From Epithemia pelagica (Eukaryota > Bacillariophyta > Bacillariophyceae > Surirellales > Surirellaceae): 64,000 bases of DNA. The notes beneath the pieces were generated by a model. It had not been told where the DNA came from, did no database searches, and saw nothing but the letters and a program-made list of their open reading frames with translations. Positions 29,501 through 39,583 of the stretch are shown here, in pieces. The position numbers and the translations under genes are program-made. The stretch is from NCBI GenBank assembly GCA_946965045.2, contig OX337232.1, positions 1,426,001 through 1,490,000 of the forward strand, given 5' to 3'. The first letter of the stretch is position 1. Every line of letters begins with the position of its first letter.

Positions 29501-30664
29501 GATGGTATCGGGCACCCCAAAATCAGCAATAAACCGTTTGAGGGCCTCTCCGGCATCAGTTTTTCTTTCCATGGGGTACGCGACAACGAAATTGTAGGAC
29601 GTGGCAAATATCTGAGCGTGCCGATTGCCGTCCAAAGTTTGATACCGACCATCCATGGTATCCGTGTAAACTATGCCGCGGACTCGCGGCCTTTCAAACA
29701 TTCGATCTGCGCGGTACCGTCGCGCCAACGGGAGTATGGCGGACCGGACGACACGCTGTGTTGTCGCTTTCATTGTATTCTTGGCCTGAGCGATGCCAAT
29801 GTGCCATCGCTCGCTGAGCATTGTTGCGGTCACGTCACCATGGCGATCTGTGGACTGAAAAGTCCTCTCGGATGGTATATCAAGACGTGGCAAGAACCGT
29901 CCATCCACCTCGTCCACTTCGACAGCGCTGACGATACGACGAGCGATATTCGAAGGATGATACATCGTGGTATCGAGGACGTCGCTGGAGGCGATGGTTT
30001 GTATGCTGTAATGTGGTTCTGCAACTCTTGTGACTGGGAATTGAACTGTTCTCGGATCCCAATCATGTGGTGAGGATAAGATGAGTCGAGGCAATTCCTC
30101 GAGCTCCTGTTGAGATGGCGTCCTGGATTCGAAATATATCACAGTCCCAGCCGTTTGTAACGGGATGACAACATCCTCTGTTTCTATTTGGAGTGGTCTC
30201 TTGTCGTACGGATTGTCCTGTACGGTCACACCGTAATGTCTTGCTTGATTTTGATTGAGGAGGGTATGATCCAATCGATCGCCCATCCAGAGTGCCTCAT
30301 TGAACACAACAATGAACTCTTGCCCGTCGCCCTGCCTTGTCCAAACAGTGGCACCAGTGACAACGGGGACATTGGTGATTGCATCGTAATCCTTTGAATA
30401 CGGTGATACTTGGCATTCCTTGCCCGTGTATGACAATACACAACAATTTGCGCCGAGAACAATAGTGTCGGCGTGCGAATCAAGTTCAACTGTGCTATTG
30501 TGGATGCCATGATTTGGCTTGGCTTTCATACTGGAGGAAATGGTTTGGATACTGGACACGATCCTACAAATATATACTGGTCTCCCTACTCGATAATAGT
30601 CCATAAGAAATCGACAGAGATAACTCACGATTCTTAATAAACATTCGAATAGGGAGGGCAACAG
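26519..30664 (-). CDS. pol: Copia Pol polyprotein (protease, integrase, RT, RNase H)
   Basis: About 1380 codons directly after, and in frame with, the gag stop. Protease: ELDSHADTIVLG. Integrase core: D in YTDTMDG, D in ISDGSQ, E in NQSKVEGVIRE. Reverse transcriptase: CDIQNAYLT, ALYGLKSSGAAF and the catalytic CYVDDLL. RNase H: FVDADHASD, ETSTFGSEFIAMK and the final NLADLFTKPL. All are intact and in the usual copia order. The protease type (DSHAD) differs from the DRGANGG type of the other element here, so the two belong to different copia lineages. The first ATG is some 20 codons into the frame, so synthesis probably depends on gag translation. A minus-strand GTGAGT...TTTGTAG pair (about 30628 to 30566) could be a small intron but would not remove the gag stop. 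Confidence 0.93.
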   Translation of the reverse strand: MLPSLFECLLRIVSYLCRFLMDYYRVGRPVYICRIVSSIQTISSSMKAKPNHGIHNSTVELDSHADTIVLGANCCVLSYTGKECQVSPYSKDYDAITNVPVVTGATVWTRQGDGQEFIVVFNEALWMGDRLDHTLLNQNQARHYGVTVQDNPYDKRPLQIETEDVVIPLQTAGTVIYFESRTPSQQELEELPRLILSSPHDWDPRTVQFPVTRVAEPHYSIQTIASSDVLDTTMYHPSNIARRIVSAVEVDEVDGRFLPRLDIPSERTFQSTDRHGDVTATMLSERWHIGIAQAKNTMKATTQRVVRSAILPLARRYRADRMFERPRVRGIVYTDTMDGRYQTLDGNRHAQIFATSYNFVVAYPMERKTDAGEALKRFIADFGVPDTIISDGSQEQTGKRTVFQDQVRKHHIDHQQAEPYRHNQSKVEGVIREARKRWFRIMHRRRVPRRLWDYGLRWVCEIMQRTSSSAGSLNDRTSLEAVTGETPDISEYLDFSFYDPCWYNDNAGLGETKLGRWLGVSHRIGSLMSYWLLTTQGTVISRTTVSRVTNLELETTDIKERLARFDTNIQQQLNDAAHFLPHGGKTRPNDWDLDPLEHDADFAAEFHDVVSNDEVKEADTNFTPEVYDDTYINMELALPRGDDAHPAFAKVTKRLRDANGIPIGVAHDNPILDTRMYEVEYPDGTKVALAANYIAENLFAQVDDDGNRQVLMDEIIGHRTNGKEVKQQDAFVTTNTGTKRRRQTTIGWELLVQWKDGSTNWIALKDIKESYPVQVAEYAVGSRIAMEPAFAWWVPHVLKKRNRILAKVKSKYWLRTHKFGIRVPKTVAEAIALDKENGNTLWWDAICKEMKNVRPGFEAWEKPASELPPGYQQIKCHIVFDIKMGENFRRKARFVAGGHLTETPSSLTYSSVVSRDSVRIALLIAALNGLKISACDIQNAYLTANCREKIWFVAGPELGSEEGTIMIIKKALYGLKSSGAAFRAHLAETLHDIGFKPSKADPDVWLRPAVKSDGEEYYEYVLCYVDDLLAMSQKSDEILKSVQHVFKLKDDKIEPPDMYLGAQLGTMEFDGVEGWYISSEKYVRAALENIEKSLAEKNQRLPLKVKTPLQYKYRPEEDTSPELKADGLQRYQELIGILRWAVELGRVDILLETAMMSTFLAMPRQGHLEQLYHICAYLKANPKRRLWMDPTYPRISEKSFQSFDWHDFYRDARESIPGDMPQPRGKSVSTHCFVDADHASDRVTRRSQTGILIFVNRAPIMWYSKRQNTVETSTFGSEFIAMKTAVEQIEGLRYKLRMFGVPLEGPTDVFCDNDAVFKNSSIPDSTLRKKHTSISYHRAREAVASGTIRVAKEGTHTNLADLFTKPLPDKRRDYLLMRFTY

Positions 30665-32140
30665 TCAGTCCTTCTTGGACAAACGCTCACGGCGTCCTCC
30701 GAACATGTTGCCTGCGTCATCCGGGACTTTGTTCTTGTCCGACGCATCTTCACACTCCTTGCATTCATCCTTAGAAGAAAGGGAAGCAATCTGGCGTTTC
30801 ACCTCTGACAATGAGTCAACAATGGATGACAATTCCGAGGCCTTGCGCTTGTTGTTCTTCCTGGAGCTCGCGCCGCTCTTATTTTTGCGCTTTCGTTCCT
30901 CCATGACCTTATCCTTGTCATCGTTGGACAAGTCTTTCCAGTTTTTATAAAATCCAGTGAATATAGATCCATCTGGCATAAACACACCCTTTGTAGGGGC
31001 TTTTGACTTCTTTGCTGATAAGCCGCCACCACGGAGACGGTCAGCGCCGATTTCTGACACTTTGCGTGTCGTCTGGAACTCAGCAAGCTTGCTAACAGCT
31101 GCTGTCAAATGATTTGCAGCTTGCGTATACGTTAGCCCGTCCATATCAAAGCGGACTTCCAAGGCTTTGACGGTATCCTGTAGTTGTGAGTGTTGGACAC
31201 GTTTTAACAACTCACGAATCTTCGCTCCTTCCGAGTATGCTTCCCCCTCGTCTGCATAAATGTTGAACATCTTTTGCAGGCGATCGAGGAAGGAAGTAAA
31301 AGGCATCGATCGCTCGGAACGGTAGTGGAGTCCTTCCCTCATGCGGTCAGCAGTGGCAATACGTCGACTGGCATTGCCCTCACCAGCATAGTGGTCGCGA
31401 AGGGCGGCCATGTCGCGACGACCATCGGCGTGACGGGAAAGATGTTGGATCCACTGCTCGGCTGTTTCCGTTACAAGAAAGTTCTTCAGCAACTGGTGGA
31501 CTTTGCGAGCATCAGCCTTGAAGAAATTGCCATTCAGCCTAGCGCAAGCCACCATCTTGGCTTGAAAATCGTTGCCAAAGTCGGTTGCGAAATCTGGGTT
31601 CTCGTTGACGCGAACGACGTATGACAAGGGAACGCCATAGACCCCAGGAATCGTGCTTAAGTAGTTGACAAAAGCAGGTTCCCAGTCTGGCCAACGTCGT
31701 TCGTCTTTAAACTTGCCTGGATCTGCGGCCTTGCTCACCGTGTCCACTTGGTCAGCCTCCACTTTACGAGTCGCGGCGCGTTCAATAGCGACCGTGAGGG
31801 CAGCCTTCATCGCGTCTGCATCGTTGATACCGTTGATAGTGGGTACTTGAGAGCACCGGTCAAAATCTTGAACCCAATGCATGACTCCCACTAACCATTT
31901 CGTCCGGCGCATTCCAAATGTAATGCGTCCATTAGCGGCCGACCGCTTTTCGAAGCTTTCCGCCATGTCGCGCAGGTCCGTTTCAGTCACACCGATGAAT
32001 CCAGAGAGATCATCGAAGCCTCCTTCATTGCAAATGGCATTTCGATGAGCGTTGTCTAGGAAGCCAATCCATTCCAGAACTTGATGGATAGGAGTCAAAG
32101 CAGGTGCGACGGGTGCAACGACTGGGGGAGCAGCGGCCAT
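30665..32140 (-). CDS. gag: Copia Gag
   Basis: 491 residues from ATG 32140 to TGA 30665-30667. It has an Ala/Pro start, a helical region like a SAM fold (LEWIGFLDNAHRNAI), and the central Gag helices (WPDWEPAFVNYLST, SFLDRLQKMFNIYADEGE, LTYTQAANHL). The tail is Lys/Arg-rich and carries CKEC but no CCHC knuckle, so nucleic-acid binding may rely on the basic segment. The stop context is GAC TGA CTG, followed without a frame change by pol. Confidence 0.88.
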   Translation of the reverse strand: MAAAPPVVAPVAPALTPIHQVLEWIGFLDNAHRNAICNEGGFDDLSGFIGVTETDLRDMAESFEKRSAANGRITFGMRRTKWLVGVMHWVQDFDRCSQVPTINGINDADAMKAALTVAIERAATRKVEADQVDTVSKAADPGKFKDERRWPDWEPAFVNYLSTIPGVYGVPLSYVVRVNENPDFATDFGNDFQAKMVACARLNGNFFKADARKVHQLLKNFLVTETAEQWIQHLSRHADGRRDMAALRDHYAGEGNASRRIATADRMREGLHYRSERSMPFTSFLDRLQKMFNIYADEGEAYSEGAKIRELLKRVQHSQLQDTVKALEVRFDMDGLTYTQAANHLTAAVSKLAEFQTTRKVSEIGADRLRGGGLSAKKSKAPTKGVFMPDGSIFTGFYKNWKDLSNDDKDKVMEERKRKNKSGASSRKNNKRKASELSSIVDSLSEVKRQIASLSSKDECKECEDASDKNKVPDDAGNMFGGRRERLSKKD

Positions 32141-32407
32141 TCTTTCTGTTCTTTTCTTTGAAGTTTAAGAGTTCCTGTTGTATAAGTAATACGAGATAAT
32201 GTGGTCAGATACTGTCGCAGTGAGAATGCGCTCGATGCGGGGATGATCAGGCCCTGCCATTTTGGGGTTTTCAGGGAAACGAAACCAATCGGTTAAACAC
32301 TTTCCCGACCGGACCCGAGAATCGTCTCACACGTCCTCATATGGAATTCGGTCATCTTCCGCGCTCTTTTCATACACTTAGCCATGTCTGCACTGGGTCT
32401 GATAAAC

Positions 32408-32621
32408 CGAAAGATATCCACAGCGGACGCTATCACTCACGGTGTAGTTCACAACGACAAGTTCAGAGCATTCAGCAGAAGAGTGAGCACCTCAAGGTGT
32501 GCTCCTCGCATAACGTTACACTAGGATACTTTATCGCTAAATACTGACTCGCCAACCTCTCTTGCGCGCCAGTCGAACACGTGCGGGCGTGACCGGTACT
32601 CGCGCTACCACATTTATTCGG
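32408..32621 (-). repeat. 5' LTR
   Basis: 214-bp partner of 26262-26475, one mismatch. Confidence 0.9.
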
Positions 32622-32894
32622 GTTGATGTGCGACTGATTGGTGTCACTGAATGACCGACACCTAACAGCGAAATTTGTTTGCGTCCAATACGATCAAGTT
32701 GGAACATGGTAAGCTCACTGACGCGGAACAACATTCGATCTTGGTGCTCTCACTTCATTCCAACACACAGCAAGGGCAAACCCTCCGACAATAGTTGTCG
32801 GCCGCAAGATTTCGCCATTTGATCGGAATCCAGTGCACTATTTCCAATCCAACGACAACGCTACCACATATCCCCGAGTGCAACAAGTATCATC
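32622..32894. other. 5' region of the phosphatase gene
   Basis: Contains an intron-like span (ATG|GTAAGC at 32704 to CACACAG near 32770). The following plus-strand frame stays open and overlaps the phosphatase start in another register, so an alternative 5' exon is possible but unproven. Confidence 0.35.
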
Positions 32895-33959
32895 ATGGAT
32901 GCAAGAGTCCCAACTTATGCAGGGAGCCAAAAGAATCGGTCACTGTACCATCCCACCCTTCCACAAGTGGAGCAACATTCTTTGCAAAATGGTCACAACC
33001 ACAAGGGCCCCCCAGTGGTGGTGGACCCCAGCTATAGTTTTGTGGTGGCAGCTGATACACAGTTTGGCATGACAAAAGATAATCAAGATTGGGAAGCAGA
33101 AAAAGAGTACAGTCGACAGGCCATTGCCTACCTGAATGGCATGAAAGATCGCCCCCTGTTTTGTTGTGTTTGCGGCGATTTGGTCGACATGACTTCCGAG
33201 ATCTATCGAACAAAGGAAGATGATGATGGGGCAAAGGCGGATGGAAGAACGAAAAGGAGTCGGGAAGAGTGCGACAGGATTCAAGACCAACAAAATGCAG
33301 ATTTCAAAGCAATTTGGTCAACTCTTCATCCTGACATTGCCTTGGTTTGTGTCTGTGGCAATCACGATGTTGGAAATAGTCCTACAAAGACTTCCATTGA
33401 AAGGTTTCGATCATCGTTTGGGGACGATTACCTTTCTTTTTGGGCGAAAGATTCTTTCAACATTGTGGTTAATACTTCTCTGTTTAATGACCAGCGCAAC
33501 GCCCCCGATCTATACAGGGAACAATTTGCATGGCTCAAAGACCGCCTACAATACGCTCAGCAGAACCAAGCTCGTCATATTTTTGTTTTTGGACACCACC
33601 CATGGTTCTTGTATCGGGAAGATGAGGACCAAAAAGACATGCAGGGTGCTTCGCCACTTCTTCCCAGTATGGGAGGCATGGGAGTAAAAGATTCTTACTT
33701 TGTGATACCACTGTCTGTACGTCAAAAAGTCATGGCGCTGTTTGCCGAGTATAAGGTTACAGCGGCCTTTGCTGGACATTTTCATCAGAATATGGTGTCC
33801 CGCGCTAGTTTTGGTTTGCAAATGATCGTGACCAGTTCACTCTCTGTGGTTATGCGATCCAATGCCATCCCCAAAGATTTTGAAGAGCCCAATACAAGGG
33901 GCTTGAGAGTCGTCAATGTCGATGCTGCCAGTTTTACCCATAAGTTTGTTTGTATTTGA
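32895..33959 (+). CDS. CPPED1: Calcineurin-like metallophosphatase, CPPED1-type
   Basis: 354 residues. All five metallophosphatase blocks are present in order: AADTQFG (D-x-Q as in CPPED1 rather than D-x-H), CGDLVD, CGNHDVG, FGHHPW and AGHFHQN. The insert between blocks 2 and 3 is long and charged. The D-x-Q first block, the EQFAWL element and the total length match the CPPED1 (CSTP1) family, a cytosolic Ser/Thr phosphatase acting on Akt in animals; the algal substrate is unknown. ATG 32895 begins about 50 residues before the fold, which are low-similarity, so a spliced alternative start remains possible. No intron in the catalytic part. Confidence 0.85.
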   Translation: MDARVPTYAGSQKNRSLYHPTLPQVEQHSLQNGHNHKGPPVVVDPSYSFVVAADTQFGMTKDNQDWEAEKEYSRQAIAYLNGMKDRPLFCCVCGDLVDMTSEIYRTKEDDDGAKADGRTKRSREECDRIQDQQNADFKAIWSTLHPDIALVCVCGNHDVGNSPTKTSIERFRSSFGDDYLSFWAKDSFNIVVNTSLFNDQRNAPDLYREQFAWLKDRLQYAQQNQARHIFVFGHHPWFLYREDEDQKDMQGASPLLPSMGGMGVKDSYFVIPLSVRQKVMALFAEYKVTAAFAGHFHQNMVSRASFGLQMIVTSSLSVVMRSNAIPKDFEEPNTRGLRVVNVDAASFTHKFVCI

Positions 33960-34223
33960 GGTTGAAATTGTGTCTCGCCTCTTTCTAGGAGGATTATTGT
34001 TTTTACTTATTCTAAAAAGCAAACTTCGATAATCCCTGATGATGAGAGGAAAACCGTTCTAAAGTTCGCCTACGCCTACGGTCTACTCCTACACCTATAG
34101 CGGAAAACCCTATGCTATGGAAGCTATGGATGATGGATGGGATGGCAATTCAGTCGCGCGGGTGACACAATCCACAATCCCCCTCTTTTTCTCATCGACA
34201 TCCAACCTCAGATCTTTTAGAAG

Positions 34224-35888
<1,665 letters not shown>

Positions 35889-36003
35889 GTAAATATGTGA
35901 ATGTGGAATCGACAGAAGGAGGCTTTTCGTAAAACTAGCATTGATTTGCATCTTCTTGTGTAGCAGCTAATAGAAAACATATCTGGACATTTGGTTGAAA
36001 GCA

Positions 36004-37839
36004 CTACTCATATTCCAAGAGTTCCTCTTCACCCCCAAGATTCGCCATGGGATCGCTGCTCCGATCCTTTCCCAATCTATATGCTTCCATATCTTCTGCT
36101 GTCAGGGATTCTGATTCCGCCTTCATGGAATTGTACTTGCGTTTCTTCAAGGATGTTTCATCTTTCTCGGCCACATTGCTCATATCCTTGGCTCGTTCTT
36201 GCGCCTCTCGAACTTTTTCTGGGTCCAATGTTTGATGAACATCAGCTTCTCCGTATAGTTTGGATCGGTTGAGGACTGATAGGTTACCGTTTTGATTCTT
36301 TCTAGTCGATGATAAGGAGGTTGTCGCCTGAACCATTCTTCGAGCTTGGGCGAGTTCGGCTGAACCGGCCTTGCCAGTTCCATATTGCAATTCATTGGCT
36401 TCATCATTCGCCAAACGACCTGCTTCCCCTGTACAATAAGACATTTTTATCAAGGAATGATCGTCCGCGTATCCCCACTGGAAGGCTCCCTTGTGAAAAA
36501 AACTTCCCCAGACTGTATAGTGGCCGTTAGTAAAAACATCTTCTTCGTACTTGGAAGCAATTGCTTCGCGTGGTTGTTGACTTCGTGATGTTTCTTCTCC
36601 ACCAGGTGTGTACGTTTCTACCTTGGTAGAAGCGCCAAATCTTATTTTCCGACTAGGCTTCTTTGTTTCTGCAACAGACGCCAATCCTCCAGTTCCTTCC
36701 AAGTACTCCCCTCCGCCATACTTTTCCAAAACAGCCTTTTTCTGTTCTTTTTTCATGTCCGTCGCCTTGGTTCTATATTGCTTTTTAAGCAGTTCTACTT
36801 GCGAAGGATTCGCTTGAGGATGTACTTCGGCGACTCCCTTTTCCGCTGCATCCCAAGCAAACAGTTGTGAATCGGCCAATTGAATGGCATCCCCGGATAT
36901 ACGAGCAAAGTTATCTCCAGCAAACTGGCTTTCTTCCGGAGCAATTTCAGGATTGGGATTGTCACGCATGGATCGTGACTTTGGATCGTAATAGGCAGAA
37001 TTGGGATCCAAATTGCGCAAATACTTGGCCGTATCTTCACGGATTCGTAAATTGCGTGCTGTCACTTTCATTTGGGCACCTCCTACACCACCCTGACGAG
37101 CCAACCGGGTTGTAATGACCTTATCATCTTCATCGCGCTGTACAAACTCATTGTCACTGTTATTGCCGTCGTCGTTATCGGAATCTACTACGGTAGGTAC
37201 TCCACCTTCCGTCTCACCAGGTGTGTCCCGATCTCCCTTTTCCATTGTTTGTGGTTCTTTTGTTTTCAGTGATTCTCGAATCTTTCTACGTATTCGTTCT
37301 CGTTCTTCGAACCTCGCCGTCAAAATGGCATTGTGCGATTCTTGATCATATCCATGATAGGCATCGCGTTTGCTGTCGTAGGTTTCTGTCATGCCTGTGG
37401 CTTCCACATTGACACTCCTCGTCCCTCGTCGAGTGTGTCGGATACGTGGTCGTTGTTTGTTCGCGAGCAATTTGACGCGACGTTCAATACTCCCATCTTC
37501 GTATTTGAGATCGAATTCCGTTTGTCGGGCATTCACGGATAATATCTGGCAAATTCGATAGGGTAGCTTGTTCTTTTTCAAAGCTTCGACCCACTGCCCT
37601 TTTGTAAACTTGTCATGTATAACGCGCTGTTGGGCAACCAGCGCTTCCGATGCAGCAAGCGATAAGGGAGCCTTCTTATTTAAGGTAGGGGCACTTTGAT
37701 GCTCCAGGGTTGGTTCGTCCGTAGAATCTCCCAAGTACCATGGTTTCTTCGTGATAAACTCTGGATTGTGTGGATTCACCATGGAGGGAGCTTTGTCATC
37801 CATGGTTGCTCCCGCTGATTTCTGGCCTTCCATGGCCAT
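36004..37839 (-). CDS. SLU7: Pre-mRNA splicing factor SLU7 with a Tudor-like insert
   Basis: 611 residues. SLU7 landmarks: NPHNPEFITKKPWYLGD (22-38), YDSKRDAYHGYD (154-165), NLRIREDTAKYLRNLDPNSA, YYDPKSRSMRDNP, FAWDAAEKG, VHPQANPSQ, YGGGEYL, and a final NGHYTVWGSF plus YCTGEAG. SLU7 acts in the second splicing step in 3' splice site choice. The CCHC zinc knuckle expected between the first two blocks is missing. In its place residues 80-127 read as a Tudor/Agenet-like barrel (KGQWVEAL, FDLKYEDGSIERRVKLL). The gene is intron-free and divergently placed from the SP-RING gene, sharing a 467-bp promoter with a tandem duplication. Confidence 0.88.
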   Translation of the reverse strand: MAMEGQKSAGATMDDKAPSMVNPHNPEFITKKPWYLGDSTDEPTLEHQSAPTLNKKAPLSLAASEALVAQQRVIHDKFTKGQWVEALKKNKLPYRICQILSVNARQTEFDLKYEDGSIERRVKLLANKQRPRIRHTRRGTRSVNVEATGMTETYDSKRDAYHGYDQESHNAILTARFEERERIRRKIRESLKTKEPQTMEKGDRDTPGETEGGVPTVVDSDNDDGNNSDNEFVQRDEDDKVITTRLARQGGVGGAQMKVTARNLRIREDTAKYLRNLDPNSAYYDPKSRSMRDNPNPEIAPEESQFAGDNFARISGDAIQLADSQLFAWDAAEKGVAEVHPQANPSQVELLKKQYRTKATDMKKEQKKAVLEKYGGGEYLEGTGGLASVAETKKPSRKIRFGASTKVETYTPGGEETSRSQQPREAIASKYEEDVFTNGHYTVWGSFFHKGAFQWGYADDHSLIKMSYCTGEAGRLANDEANELQYGTGKAGSAELAQARRMVQATTSLSSTRKNQNGNLSVLNRSKLYGEADVHQTLDPEKVREAQERAKDMSNVAEKDETSLKKRKYNSMKAESESLTAEDMEAYRLGKDRSSDPMANLGGEEELLEYE

Positions 37840-37844
37840 ATTAC

Positions 37845-38090
37845 TCTATAGAAAGTCTCCGAAAGGATTGTCTTTCGATTTCTTGTGAGGAGACAAACCG
37901 GAGAAGAAGCAGTGTTGCGTTCAGTCGTCTTGTGATTGAGTCTAAATGGTGCAAAGGGTAAAGGGGATCTATAGAAAGTCTCCGAAAGGATTGTCTTTCG
38001 ATTTCTTGTGAGGAGACAAACCGGAGAAGAAGCAGTGTTGCGTTCAGTCGTCTTGTGATTGAGTCTAAATGGTGCAAAGGGTAAAGGGGA
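37845..38090. repeat. Perfect 123-bp tandem duplication
   Basis: 37845-37967 and 37968-38090 are identical over all 123 bp. The repeat starts 5 bp upstream of the SLU7 start codon and covers the shared promoter side of the SP-RING gene. It is open in the SP-RING reading direction but does not look coding. Confidence 0.97.
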
Positions 38091-38305
38091 TTGTAATTCC
38101 TCTTCCCGAAAACGAAAAGGGGGCGAAAACGAACGTAATGGGGGCGAGGGGCATCACTCCCACATCCACATGCGACCTAAATGCCAATAGATTTCGAAAA
38201 TCTTCTTGTTCACGCGAGCCACTCCATAAAAACGGCCCGCGCATGCACCCTACCCAAACGAGCTGTTGGCATCAAGATTTGAAACCGAGCACTCCACCAA
38301 TCACC

Positions 38306-39583
38306 ATGACAAGAACAAGCTCCAAGCCTCCTAATCCACCGAAAGCAAAAGACCCTCGACAAAGTCAGGATCAACTCTACACTGTCGCCGTATCAAATGT
38401 TGCGAATTGTGTTCCTCATTTCGAATTTACCGAGACGGCAACGGGCCAAATGGCCTTTGCCAAATACAATCGTGGCTTTCAAGGGTTGCGTTTTGAATCG
38501 GAAATTTATCAACGCTTTCGCAACGTTGGCGATATACTGGTTGCAATCAATACCACCTCAGTGGTCAACATGCCATCTCAGAATGTTCGTTCCCTTATTG
38601 ACTCCTGCTTTATGGTTGACGGGCAGTCCATCTTTGTCATGAAGGAATCCAAACACAAACCTTCCAGCACAACGATAACCTCATCCTCAGCGTCCATACG
38701 TCCTTCAGTATCCACACAGTCACGTGTTTCGAGCAACTCCTCTCACCCACCATCACACTCCACACAACCGCTCACCGCGGCCGCCCAATCGCTTCGAAAA
38801 GCCTTGGAAACTGGTATTGCCAACGATCAACAAACTGTCAAGAAACTCCAGAAAGACTATGCAACCCAACTCACCGCAAAGAAACGCATCGCCTCGACTA
38901 TAGCTGTAACCCAAACGAATTTGGCCCAACTTCGACTGCAGGTCCGACAAGCCGAAACTCGTATTGCACAATTGTCGCAAAAGGAGAAAGAGAAGTCCAA
39001 AGCATGCGACCAACTGCAAGAAGAATTGCAAGCGTTGACATCCGGTTTGAGCAACAAAAAACGATCCCTGGCAGAGGTATCTTCAACGCGTCAAGTGGAA
39101 GCCTCAGCAAGTAGAGGCGCGCAAATTGTTTCCCAAGTCAGTGCAGAGGAGACACAGAACACAAACCAATCTACGCATACGGTCAACAACAGAGTCAGTG
39201 GAAGTCATCGCACTCCAGCTAGAATTCCACAATTAGTGACTGTTCCGAATGAAAATGATGATGTCCAACTCATTGAATCAAGCTCATCGTCACATCCCTC
39301 CAAGTGTCCCATTACAGCTCAAACTATGAAAAATCCAGTCCGAAACAAAGTGTGTGGTCATGTGTATTCCCGAGAAGGAATTGACAAGCTCTTAAAGTTG
39401 ACGCGACAGCGGAAAAAGTCACGATCGGCGGCAGCCCATTGTCCATGCCCCATTGCCGGATGTAAGAATCAAAAAGTTTCACAAGCTCAGTTGTGTGCCG
39501 TGGTTTTGGGCGCACCCAGCACAGTAGTGGATCGCCCTTTGCAACAAGACAAGAAACAACGAGTCCTCGTCGACTTGACGTAG
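38306..39583 (+). CDS. SP-RING (SUMO ligase-type) protein with PDZ-like N-terminus
   Basis: 425 residues from ATG 38306; the frame is open to 38069, but that part overlaps the duplicated promoter and is basic filler. Residues ~20-115 resemble a PDZ fold (GFQGLRF, VGDILVAINTTSVVNM, LIDSCFMVDGQSIFVM). A Ser-rich linker and a coiled coil (~165-250) come next. The C-terminal SP-RING reads CPITAQTMKNPVRNKVCGHVYS and CPCPIAGC, the zinc pattern of NSE2/MMS21 SUMO E3 ligases. NSE2 acts in the SMC5/6 repair complex. PDZ plus SP-RING is not the usual NSE2 layout, so orthology is uncertain. Confidence 0.7.
   Translation: MTRTSSKPPNPPKAKDPRQSQDQLYTVAVSNVANCVPHFEFTETATGQMAFAKYNRGFQGLRFESEIYQRFRNVGDILVAINTTSVVNMPSQNVRSLIDSCFMVDGQSIFVMKESKHKPSSTTITSSSASIRPSVSTQSRVSSNSSHPPSHSTQPLTAAAQSLRKALETGIANDQQTVKKLQKDYATQLTAKKRIASTIAVTQTNLAQLRLQVRQAETRIAQLSQKEKEKSKACDQLQEELQALTSGLSNKKRSLAEVSSTRQVEASASRGAQIVSQVSAEETQNTNQSTHTVNNRVSGSHRTPARIPQLVTVPNENDDVQLIESSSSSHPSKCPITAQTMKNPVRNKVCGHVYSREGIDKLLKLTRQRKKSRSAAAHCPCPIAGCKNQKVSQAQLCAVVLGAPSTVVDRPLQQDKKQRVLVDLT

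Larger units (their letters stand above)
26262..32621 (-). mobile_element. Complete Ty1/copia LTR retrotransposon, apparently young
   Basis: A 6360-bp element with 214-bp LTRs that differ at one position, a full gag, and a pol with all catalytic motifs. The order protease-integrase-RT-RNase H defines Ty1/copia. No clear 5-bp target duplication is visible: the flanks are CGGTT on the left and GTTGA or GGGTT on the right, depending on the exact edge. Inside the 5' LTR, TTTATCAGACCC (minus strand) resembles initiator-Met-type primer sites. GAGGAGA precedes the 3' LTR as a short purine tract. It inserted upstream of the Crinkler-like pseudogene. Nothing argues against it being mobile. Confidence 0.93.

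Noticed and set aside
29273-30073. 266-codon plus-strand frame inside the copia pol
   Set aside because: Antisense to integrase with all catalytic residues; no independent similarity.
26262-32621. Five-base target duplication for the second copia element
   Set aside because: Flanks CGGTT and GGGTT/GTTGA are similar but not identical for any edge placement, so none is claimed.
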